Source: Bacteroidales bacterium 6E | GTDB lineage: Bacteria; Bacteroidota; Bacteroidia; Bacteroidales; Prolixibacteraceae | Assembly: GCA_001270045.2 (NCBI GenBank) | Contig: DF970669.1 | Location: 1 to 37,783, forward strand | Reading direction: 5' to 3' | Length of the DNA: 37,783 nt | Shown here: piece by piece, positions 32,252-37,783 of the stretch | Numbering within the stretch: position 1 is the stretch's first letter | Layout: every line of letters begins with the position of its first letter | Translations under genes and position numbers: made by a program | The notes under the pieces: generated by a model | The model's input: the letters and a program-made list of their open reading frames with translations, nothing else | Told to the model about the DNA's origin: nothing | Database searches by the model: none

Positions 32252-33463
32252 TTATTTTGATTCAGGTTTTCGCCCGGGAAGCAACAGATTCAGAAGCACG
32301 CCAACCACCGAGGCGAGCCCGATGCCGCTCATGCTGAAGTTTTCATACGAAATGATCGCACCGCCGATACCCACGGTCAGGATTACGGCAACAATCACCT
32401 GGTTACGGGTTTCCGCAAGGTTGGTTTTTCCATCTGCCAGGGTTTTGATCCCAATGGATGCGATCATTCCAAAAAGAAGGAGCATGATACCTCCGAGCAC
32501 TGACTGCGGAATGGTTTTAAGAAAGCCCGATATTTTCCCCATAAGCGAGAAAACGATGGCAGTTACAGCGGCAATTCTAAGTATAAAAGGGTTGGTTACC
32601 TTCGTTAGGGAGATGGCTCCGGTAACTTCAGAATATGTAGTATTGGGCACACTTCCCAAGGCTCCTGCCAGGGAGGTAGCCAAACCGTCACCAAGCATGG
32701 TCCGGTTCAATCCTGGTTTCTCTATGAAGTTTTTATCGGCAACATTGCTGATGGCATAAACGTCGCCAATGTGCTCAATCAAAGGTGCCACTGCAACAGG
32801 AACCATGAACAGGATTGCTGCCCAGTTGAATTCAGGAGCCGTAAACGAAGGCACCATGATCCAGGAGGCCTCAGAAACAGCTGAGAAATCAACCTTGCCC
32901 AAAAAGATGCCGGCCACATAACCAACGATGATCCCAATAAAGATGGGAATCAGTTTGATCATACCCTTGCCAGCCACTACAACGGTAATGGCAGTCACGA
33001 GGGCGATGCTGGCCAGAATCCAGTCGGTCTTGGCCATGTTAACGGCTGTTGGTGCCAGAGAGAGACCGATAGTCATGATCACCGGACCAATGACAACCTT
33101 GGGAAACAGCCTTTCAATAAACTTGATGCCATAGGCTTTTACCAGTCCCGACATGATGCCGTAAACCAGACCCACGGCGATGACCCCACCAAAGGTGCCG
33201 GGCAGGCCGTATAATTCGGTCGACTTCACGATAGGGGCGATAAAGGCAAAGCTGCTGCCCAGAAATACGGGGACAATGCCCTTTGTAATCAGGTGGAAAA
33301 GCAAGGTTCCCACGCCGGCGGTAAACAAGGCCACGGAAGGGTCGATACCTACCAGAAGGGGCACAAGTACGGTTGCCCCGAAGGCTACAAAAAGAAACTG
33401 GACTCCAAGGACGGTGTTTTTAAAGGATAATTCTTGTTTGGTTTTGAGTAGATTGAGCTTCAT
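32252..33463 (-). CDS. NCS2-family uracil/xanthine permease
   Basis: Proton-coupled nucleobase importer of the UraA/XanQ (NCS2) family in the inner membrane. The 403-residue protein is almost wholly hydrophobic with about 14 helices. QFLFVAFGATVLVPLLVG opens the fold. Other hallmarks are SSFAFIAPIV near residue 73 and EHIGDVYAISN near 235, while VPNTTYSEVTGAISLTKV near 275 carries the conserved Glu region of the binding site. The length and ATVLVPLL start are closest to UraA, so uracil is the probable substrate, but xanthine cannot be excluded. The leader forms a hairpin directly against the start codon (33465-33487). No pyrimidine salvage gene is adjacent. Confidence 0.9.
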   Translation of the reverse strand: MKLNLLKTKQELSFKNTVLGVQFLFVAFGATVLVPLLVGIDPSVALFTAGVGTLLFHLITKGIVPVFLGSSFAFIAPIVKSTELYGLPGTFGGVIAVGLVYGIMSGLVKAYGIKFIERLFPKVVIGPVIMTIGLSLAPTAVNMAKTDWILASIALVTAITVVVAGKGMIKLIPIFIGIIVGYVAGIFLGKVDFSAVSEASWIMVPSFTAPEFNWAAILFMVPVAVAPLIEHIGDVYAISNVADKNFIEKPGLNRTMLGDGLATSLAGALGSVPNTTYSEVTGAISLTKVTNPFILRIAAVTAIVFSLMGKISGFLKTIPQSVLGGIMLLLFGMIASIGIKTLADGKTNLAETRNQVIVAVILTVGIGGAIISYENFSMSGIGLASVVGVLLNLLLPGRKPESK

Positions 33464-33464
33464 G

Positions 33465-33487
33465 CTGAAAATTTTTGTTGTTTTCAG
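33465..33487 (-). promoter_or_regulatory. Leader hairpin abutting the permease start codon
   Basis: CTGAAAA (33465-33471) and TTTTCAG (33481-33487) form a perfect 7-base stem with a 9-base loop, ending one base before the permease ATG (33461-33463). In the mRNA it would occupy the ribosome landing site. A second weak repeat, AATAGTT/AACTATT (33535-33561), lies further upstream. Confidence 0.4.
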
Positions 33488-33632
33488 ATGTTAAATAAAA
33501 TCAAAATCGGCCGTTCCCCGAGCTGCCTTAATTCAATAGTTTTGAGTATTTATCAACTATTTGTCAATAACTGCCATCTGGAGCAATGGCTGAGCTGACA
33601 TACGTGGGTTTCCAAGGAGGCTGATTGCCTGA

Positions 33633-34199
33633 TTATCTGATCCATTCCCTGACGAGCCGACAGGTCTCCGAGAGCTTGACGCATTCACTGGCCGACCTGA
33701 CCGGAGAGAGCCCAAGAAGATTTTTCCTGATCTTATTCAGGTCTGGGGTATCCCATTCACCGTTAGAGGATGGCTGACCAGGGTCGATCAGGCAAATCAA
33801 CAATGCCGTTTTCAGATGACTGGCCCTGACTCTCCGGATTAGTGGCTGGTTGCGTCCCGGATGGACATGGATGAATTTGTCCGGGTCTGTTCCCTCCCTG
33901 ATGACCCACCTGCTATCGTCACTTAATGAGATGGTTTTATAGCATGGCTTACCCAGCCATACTTCCAACATGGCACGCGACAATATTTTCTTTCTTGTCA
34001 GGGTTTCACTGATTTCATCTATCATCTGGCCTGGCGTCAGTAGCCCGGTGTAAATGTCGATCTGGTTGGATCCAAGTGACTGTATTTCTTCAATTGCTTT
34101 CGGCAGTCCCGCGTTTCTCCACCGCACCATTGTCTCGCCAAAGGAACAAGCGTGATGCTTGATTATATTATATCGGATATTTGACCTGAGATGGTTCAT
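33633..34199 (-). CDS. Hypothetical protein, 188 residues
   Basis: I do not recognise this protein. It is soluble, with no signal peptide or membrane helix. The N-terminal half is mixed charged and helical (ETMVRWRNAGLPKAIEEI, MIDEISETLTRKKILS). The middle contains WVIREGTDPDKFIHVHPGRN, a turn-rich stretch with two His residues. The C-terminus is helical with two Cys (SECVKLSETCRLVREW). Start ATG 34199 lies only 49 bases from the divergent aminotransferase gene, with a symmetrical -7-like sequence between. The long open frame, promoter placement and codon usage like its neighbours support a real gene. Function unknown. Confidence 0.65.
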   Translation of the reverse strand: MNHLRSNIRYNIIKHHACSFGETMVRWRNAGLPKAIEEIQSLGSNQIDIYTGLLTPGQMIDEISETLTRKKILSRAMLEVWLGKPCYKTISLSDDSRWVIREGTDPDKFIHVHPGRNQPLIRRVRASHLKTALLICLIDPGQPSSNGEWDTPDLNKIRKNLLGLSPVRSASECVKLSETCRLVREWIR

Positions 34200-34218
34200 A
34201 ATGTTTCTACGATCTTCT

Positions 34219-34226
34219 TAAATTTA
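34219..34226. promoter_or_regulatory. Symmetrical -7-like element shared by divergent genes
   Basis: TAAATTTA is its own reverse complement and differs from TAnnTTTG at one position on each strand. It lies 22 bases before the aminotransferase ATG (34249) and 19 bases before the ATG of the minus-strand gene (34199). It could therefore serve both directions with very short leaders. Confidence 0.3.
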
Positions 34227-34248
34227 CGGATATATTCCAATCCAAATC

Positions 34249-35058
34249 ATGATGCCCATCCATTCATTTTTCATCCAGGATGACCAAATCCTTCCTGTTG
34301 AAGCCTACACTGCAAATTTTGGCATTGAAATCTATGAGGTTATACGTGTCATTGACAAGGTCCCTTTGTTTATTGATGATCACCTGCAGCGGTTTAGCCA
34401 TTCTGCATGGCTTTTGCACCTCGAAATACCCCTGGACAGCCAGGAAATTTCCAAAAGATTAAAGTCCCTGATTGATGAGAATGGCATCGAAAACGGTAAT
34501 GTCCGATTTTCATGGTGTTTCCGTCCTTGTGGCCGTTTTCAGGCATATTTTATACCGCACCGCTATCCTGATTTAAATATGGTAAGGAAGGGTGTTTGCT
34601 GTGGACTGCTTCATGCCGAAAGACACGATCCCAATATCAAGGCTGTCCAGGCAAGTTTGCGCGACTTGGCCGACATGGTGATCCGTGAAAATGACTGGTA
34701 TGAGGTGATCCTTGTTAAGAAAGGGGGGCTGATTACCGAAGGAAGCCGTTCTAACCTTTTTTTCGTGAAAGGTCAGGAGTTGATAACTGCGCCAGATGAG
34801 GAGGTGCTTCCGGGTATCACCCGCAAGAAGGTAATAGAAATTGCCTCGCACAGGAACATCCCCGTAACCTATCGAATGGTAACTGAAGCGGAGTTGCCTC
34901 AAATGCAGGCTGTATTCATAACCGGAACCTCGCCCAAAGTGCTTCCCATTGCATCAATCGGGAACATGGAATTTGATCCGGCCATTCCCTTGGTCAGGGA
35001 ACTGATTGAGGCATATGACCGGGAGATAGAGGCATGCATCCATCAGTATAAGGCATAA
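34249..35058 (+). CDS. Class IV PLP-dependent aminotransferase
   Basis: Fold-type IV PLP enzyme, the group containing branched-chain aminotransferase, D-amino-acid aminotransferase and 4-amino-4-deoxychorismate lyase. The Schiff-base Lys is in HDPNIKAVQASLRDL near residue 131. The cofactor-binding loop LITEGSRSNLFFVKG (about 163-177) and VLPGITRKKVIEIA (about 186-199) are typical, as is the AVFITGTSPKVLPI end. Length of 269 residues fits the short members (D-amino-acid aminotransferase or PabC) better than branched-chain enzymes of 300-350. Exact substrate cannot be fixed, and no folate or branched-chain gene is nearby. ATG 34252 is an equally possible start. Confidence 0.85.
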   Translation: MMPIHSFFIQDDQILPVEAYTANFGIEIYEVIRVIDKVPLFIDDHLQRFSHSAWLLHLEIPLDSQEISKRLKSLIDENGIENGNVRFSWCFRPCGRFQAYFIPHRYPDLNMVRKGVCCGLLHAERHDPNIKAVQASLRDLADMVIRENDWYEVILVKKGGLITEGSRSNLFFVKGQELITAPDEEVLPGITRKKVIEIASHRNIPVTYRMVTEAELPQMQAVFITGTSPKVLPIASIGNMEFDPAIPLVRELIEAYDREIEACIHQYKA

Positions 35059-35061
35059 AAA

Positions 35062-35095
35062 ACTGATATTCCCGCTAGTCGCGAAGAATATCAGT
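35062..35095 (-). terminator. Intrinsic terminator after the alcohol dehydrogenase gene
   Basis: ACTGATATTC (35062-35071) and GAATATCAGT (35086-35095) form a perfect 10-base stem with a 14-base loop. On the minus strand it is followed by TTTTTATGCC, a proper U-run. It lies between the two convergent genes. Confidence 0.7.
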
Positions 35096-35096
35096 C

Positions 35097-35149
35097 GTGA
35101 GACCGGTCCGGTCGGGGAGATTCCCGTTTCCCTCCCCGGACCAGCTCAC
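35097..35149. repeat. Large GC-rich compound hairpin in the alcohol dehydrogenase 3' region
   Basis: Nested complementary arms can be seen: GTGAG (35097-35101) with CTCAC (35145-35149), GGTCC (35105-35109) with GGACC (35138-35142), and GGGGAG (35114-35119) with CTCCCC (35132-35137). There is no T-run. It sits in the alcohol dehydrogenase 3' untranslated stretch, just before the terminator, and may be a REP-like or RNA-stabilising structure. Confidence 0.4.
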
Positions 35150-35160
35150 CTGTTGGGGAT

Positions 35161-36324
35161 TTACAGCTGTTTTTCCAGGATTTTCCTGGTTTCGGCTGCA
35201 TCGATATCGTATCTCTCTCCGAGTTTTGTTCCTCTGGCAGCAAACCGTTTCTCAATCCTTTCGATTGTATCCATTGTCACGCCATAATCGGGCAGGCGGG
35301 TTGGGATACCGACAGATTCAAAGAACTCCACGGTTTTGCGGATGGCTTGGTCAATTCTCTCATCCACTGATCCTTCCCTGATGTTCCAAACCCTTTCACC
35401 ATATTGTAACAACTTGGCCTCTTTCTGTTTTCTCTTGACATCCATCAGGGCAGGCAAAACAATCGCCAGGGTGCGGGCATGGTCTATCCCATGGTAGGCT
35501 GTCAGTTCATGTCCGATGCCATGTGTGGCCCAGTCCTGGGGTACACCCACTCCCAATAAGCCGTTGAGGGCTATGGTGGCGCTCCACATGAAGTTGGCGG
35601 AGGCATTGTAATCCTTGCGGTTGGCCAATACCTTTGGACCTTCTTCTATCAGGGTCAGCAGTACAGCTTCGGCCTGCCGGTCCTGCAACGGCGAATCTAC
35701 CGGAAAAGTCAGGTATTGTTCAATGACATGGACAAAGGCGTCCACAACACCATTGGCTACCTGCTTGTCGGGCAACGAAAAGATGGTTTCCGGATCCAGA
35801 ACCGAAAACTTAGGCATCACGTGCAGGGATCCGAATGCCAGTTTTTCGGTTGTTTCACGGATAGATATCACCGAATTGCCGTTCATTTCCGAACCAGTGG
35901 CCGGCAGAGTAAGGACCGAACCAAGGGGTAAAGCCTTTTGTACAGGTACTTTGTCTTTTCCAGGTTTCAGAAAATCTCTGGGGTCACCCTCTTCATAAAG
36001 GGAGGCGGCGGCAATGAACTTGGTGGCATCAAGTACTGATCCTCCACCGACTGAGAGAAGAAAACCAATATTCTCACGTTTAACCACCTTCACGGCTTCC
36101 ATGCTGGTTTCATAGGTGGGATTGGGTTCAATGCCCCCAAATTCCACTACGTCAAAACCAGTCAGGGCTTCGGTGACCTGGTTGTATACCCCGTTTTTGA
36201 AGATGCTGCCTCCTCCGTAGAGCATCAGTATTTTGGTGCCTGCCGGCAGTTCATCCTTTAATTTCGCAATCTGGCCCTTGCCAAAAAGTATTTTTACCGG
36301 ATTTTTGTATTCAAAGTTGTACAT
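35161..36324 (-). CDS. Iron-containing alcohol dehydrogenase (butanol dehydrogenase/YqhD-like)
   Basis: Metal-dependent NAD(P)H alcohol/aldehyde oxidoreductase of the group III family. The cofactor region shows LYGGGSIFKNG near residue 43 and SVGGGSVLDATKFIA near 93, and the LPATGSEMNG loop lies near 140. Metal ligands are visible: Asp and His in GVVDAFVHVIEQ near 193 and 197, and two His in GHELTAYHGIDHART near 263-277. The open frame reaches 36441, but residues before MYNFEYKNPV are not family-like and include the promoter, so I use ATG 36324, giving 387 residues. The GTGSEMN and FVHVIEQ forms resemble BDH/YqhD, which reduce aldehydes. The natural substrate is unknown. It may regenerate NAD(P)+ in fermentation. 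Confidence 0.92.
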   Translation of the reverse strand: MYNFEYKNPVKILFGKGQIAKLKDELPAGTKILMLYGGGSIFKNGVYNQVTEALTGFDVVEFGGIEPNPTYETSMEAVKVVKRENIGFLLSVGGGSVLDATKFIAAASLYEEGDPRDFLKPGKDKVPVQKALPLGSVLTLPATGSEMNGNSVISIRETTEKLAFGSLHVMPKFSVLDPETIFSLPDKQVANGVVDAFVHVIEQYLTFPVDSPLQDRQAEAVLLTLIEEGPKVLANRKDYNASANFMWSATIALNGLLGVGVPQDWATHGIGHELTAYHGIDHARTLAIVLPALMDVKRKQKEAKLLQYGERVWNIREGSVDERIDQAIRKTVEFFESVGIPTRLPDYGVTMDTIERIEKRFAARGTKLGERYDIDAAETRKILEKQL

Positions 36325-36357
36325 TGTATCGTTCTTTAATTTTTGTATCAAAACAGT

Positions 36358-36382
36358 CAAAATTACAAATTGTTTGTAATTT
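36358..36382 (-). promoter_or_regulatory. Alcohol dehydrogenase -7 element overlapped by a 10-base palindrome
   Basis: On the minus strand TAATTTTG (plus 36358-36365) matches the -7 consensus fully, 34 bases from the ATG. AAATTACAAA (36360-36369) and TTTGTAATTT (36373-36382) are exact inverted arms with a TTG spacer. A dimeric repressor bound there would block this promoter, and perhaps the divergent gene's too. Confidence 0.45.
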
Positions 36383-36418
36383 CGGATAAGACATTTTGAT
36401 GAACCGGAAAATAACAGC

Positions 36419-37018
36419 ATGAAAGAATCAGATAGTGACATGGAGTTTTGGAATGGTTTGCGTGAGAAAATGACCCATTATACCGATCATGAAATCACGG
36501 ACATACTCCGCAAACGAAAATCGTATGAACCTGAGGCGGTCAGGATTGCCACCGATGAAGCCATCCGGCGCAACCTTATCCATTCGGAACAGGATCTCTT
36601 TTCGGATAAATACAGCGATCAGCCAACCTCATGGACTCTCTTTCCCTGTCCTGAAAACAAGGAAACCCGTGACAAAATCATCCGCAGCATGTCACGTGTT
36701 CTGATGCTGGTGGGGGTTATTCCCGCCATTTATGGGGTACTGAAGTTGCAAACCGGTAAATACCCCGAAGGAGTCGCCATTTTTGTCGCCGGATTGCTAT
36801 GGGTCTTTGCGGCGTTTATGATATTCTCGCGCAAAGACCGCCGGTTTTGGGCACCCATTCTGGTTGTTGGTTTGCTGGCTTCGGCTTACGTATCGCGTAT
36901 GTTCTTGCTGGTCAAAGGTTTGAAGGTGATGGATTACGTTGTTCCCGGAATCTTGTTCCTGGTTGTCTTTTATGTGCTTTTTTTCCTGCGGGCCTTACTG
37001 AAAAGGCAATCCGAATGA
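36419..37018 (+). CDS. Hypothetical membrane protein with four predicted helices
   Basis: I do not recognise a named family. Residues 1-80 are soluble and charged, with HEITDILRKRKSYEPEAVRIATDEAIRRNLI near 22-52. This YEPEAVxxAxxEAxRRxL pattern occurs before membrane helices in many Bacteroidota proteins of unknown function. Four hydrophobic segments follow at about 91-109, 115-135, 140-157 and 167-190 (VLMLVGVIPAIYGVL, VAIFVAGLLWVFAAFM, APILVVGLLASAYV, VVPGILFLVVFYVLFF). The C-terminus is short and basic. It starts 94 bases from the divergent alcohol dehydrogenase gene and precedes the DUF2807 gene by 55 bases on the same strand. Function unknown. Confidence 0.75.
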   Translation: MKESDSDMEFWNGLREKMTHYTDHEITDILRKRKSYEPEAVRIATDEAIRRNLIHSEQDLFSDKYSDQPTSWTLFPCPENKETRDKIIRSMSRVLMLVGVIPAIYGVLKLQTGKYPEGVAIFVAGLLWVFAAFMIFSRKDRRFWAPILVVGLLASAYVSRMFLLVKGLKVMDYVVPGILFLVVFYVLFFLRALLKRQSE

Positions 37019-37073
37019 GGTCTTGCAGCGATGAAAGGATTCACCCCGATTGTTCATTTTAATGTATATAGCC

Positions 37074-37772
37074 ATGAAACTTAAAATTTATTCACTACTG
37101 GTTGTAATTAGCCTCTTCGTTGCAACCGCTGTTTCTGCCCAGGATATTCCCAACTCCAGGGACTTCCCGGTGCGCGACTTTGATAAACTTTATATCGAAG
37201 GGGGATATAAGGTCATTCTGTACCAAACCTCCGATCCTTTCCTGAAAGTGAAAGCTCCCGCCGACAATTACATTGATGAACTGGAGGTGCAAACCGATGC
37301 ACAGTCCCTTCGCCTGTCGGTCAAGCGCAGCTTTTTGAACTTAAACCGGATGGAACTGCACATTGGGTTTTCCAACTTGATAGAATTGCATGTCGAGGGA
37401 GGGATTACCCTGTCGACTGACGGTTTCGTGTCTGTCGATGACCTTAGCCTGCATATTGAAGGCGGAGCCAAAGGGGACCTGAAACTCAAAGCCAGGTCAT
37501 TGGAGGTGACCAGTAATGGGGGTGTGGTATTTGACCTTTCCGGGGTTACAGACAAGCTTTCCGTTAAGGTGGCGGGTGCCGGCCATGTCAATGCCCGCGA
37601 GCTCACGGCAAGGGAGGTTTTTTTCAGGGTTGAGGGACTCGGTTTTGGAAGTGTTCATGCAACCGATATCCTTGATGTCCGTATCGAGGGTATGGGCAAG
37701 GTAACTTATGTCGGGAATCCCGAAACACGGCGTATCGTTAACGGGCTGGGATCGGTGGTTCCCTATGAATAA
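37074..37772 (+). CDS. Exported DUF2807 (head GIN domain) beta-helix protein
   Basis: DUF2807 (putative auto-transporter adhesin, head GIN domain) proteins are common in Bacteroidota, with no settled function. The signal peptide MKLKIYSLLVVISLFVATAVSAQ fixes the start at 37074 rather than the in-frame ATG at 37062 or TTG at 37050. The family opening follows: RDFPVRDFDKLYIEGGYKVILYQT. The rest is a run of short beta-strands with repeated GG/GA turns (LHVEGGITL, LHIEGGAKGDL, VTSNGGVVFDL, VKVAGAGHVNA, VRIEGMGKVTYVG), as in a right-handed beta-helix. Length 232 residues. Complete, ending 11 bases before the window edge. Probably periplasmic or surface-exposed. Confidence 0.87.
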   Translation: MKLKIYSLLVVISLFVATAVSAQDIPNSRDFPVRDFDKLYIEGGYKVILYQTSDPFLKVKAPADNYIDELEVQTDAQSLRLSVKRSFLNLNRMELHIGFSNLIELHVEGGITLSTDGFVSVDDLSLHIEGGAKGDLKLKARSLEVTSNGGVVFDLSGVTDKLSVKVAGAGHVNARELTAREVFFRVEGLGFGSVHATDILDVRIEGMGKVTYVGNPETRRIVNGLGSVVPYE

Positions 37773-37783
37773 ATAAAAAAAGC

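Overview
ORGANISM. The window looks like a chromosomal segment of an anaerobic, fermentative member of the Bacteroidota, most likely Bacteroidales or Marinilabiliales. Evidence: a PorP/SprF protein next to an adhesin with a type B (CHU_C-like) type IX secretion sorting domain; TAnnTTTG-type -7 elements upstream of many genes; few Shine-Dalgarno sequences; and Bacteroidota-typical genes (DUF3127, RlmD, FKBP pairs, GH29, GH172, DUF2807). Moderate base composition and dense gene packing run throughout. I saw no rRNA, tRNA, CRISPR array, intact insertion sequence or phage module. LAYOUT. (1) 1-6114, plus strand: YqgF/RuvX, peptide deformylase, a ComEC-type channel without the metallo-beta-lactamase domain, then TrkA and TrkH for potassium uptake. 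(2) 6153-9337: Sua5-type threonylcarbamoyl-AMP synthase (minus), MnmD methyltransferase, a tandem pair of FKBP isomerases (one cytoplasmic, one lipoprotein) and a DUF3127 protein with an SSB-like tail. (3) 9436-15114, minus strand: YaaA, a SprF-like protein translationally overlapped with its probable adhesin cargo, and RlmD. (4) 15115-15960: about 850 bases without a convincing protein gene. It holds an orphan intrinsic terminator and a candidate structured RNA. (5) 15961-21957, plus strand: a propionate-forming unit of CoA-transferase, methylmalonyl-CoA epimerase and the Na+-pumping methylmalonyl-CoA decarboxylase (alpha, gamma fused to a lamin-tail domain, biotin carrier, beta). A strong hairpin terminator follows. 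(6) 22070-27311, minus strand: a probable operon of GH172 (DUF2961) lipoprotein, GH29 alpha-fucosidase and a D-2-hydroxyacid dehydrogenase. (7) 27435-31199: a 1254-residue exported protein that combines a split amidase-like domain, a golvesin-like insert, an FnIII-like module and a degenerate NodB-like domain. (8) 31215-37772: PfkB sugar kinase, NCS2 permease, an unrecognised 188-residue protein, a class IV aminotransferase, an iron-dependent alcohol dehydrogenase, an unrecognised four-helix membrane protein and a DUF2807 exported protein. HOW THE GENES WORK TOGETHER. Region 5 is the clearest unit. Methylmalonyl-CoA is epimerised and decarboxylated to propionyl-CoA, the free energy is stored as a sodium gradient, and the leading CoA-transferase can pass CoA onward while releasing propionate. 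Region 6 looks like a small glycan-trimming operon without SusC/SusD. The SprF/adhesin pair is a standard type IX cargo and partner set. The most novel-looking points are the candidate RNA at 15306-15492, the lamin-tail/OadG fusion, the amidase/golvesin/NodB protein, the SSB-like tail on DUF3127 and a perfect 13-base inverted repeat around the comEC start. No wholly new multi-gene system is evident.
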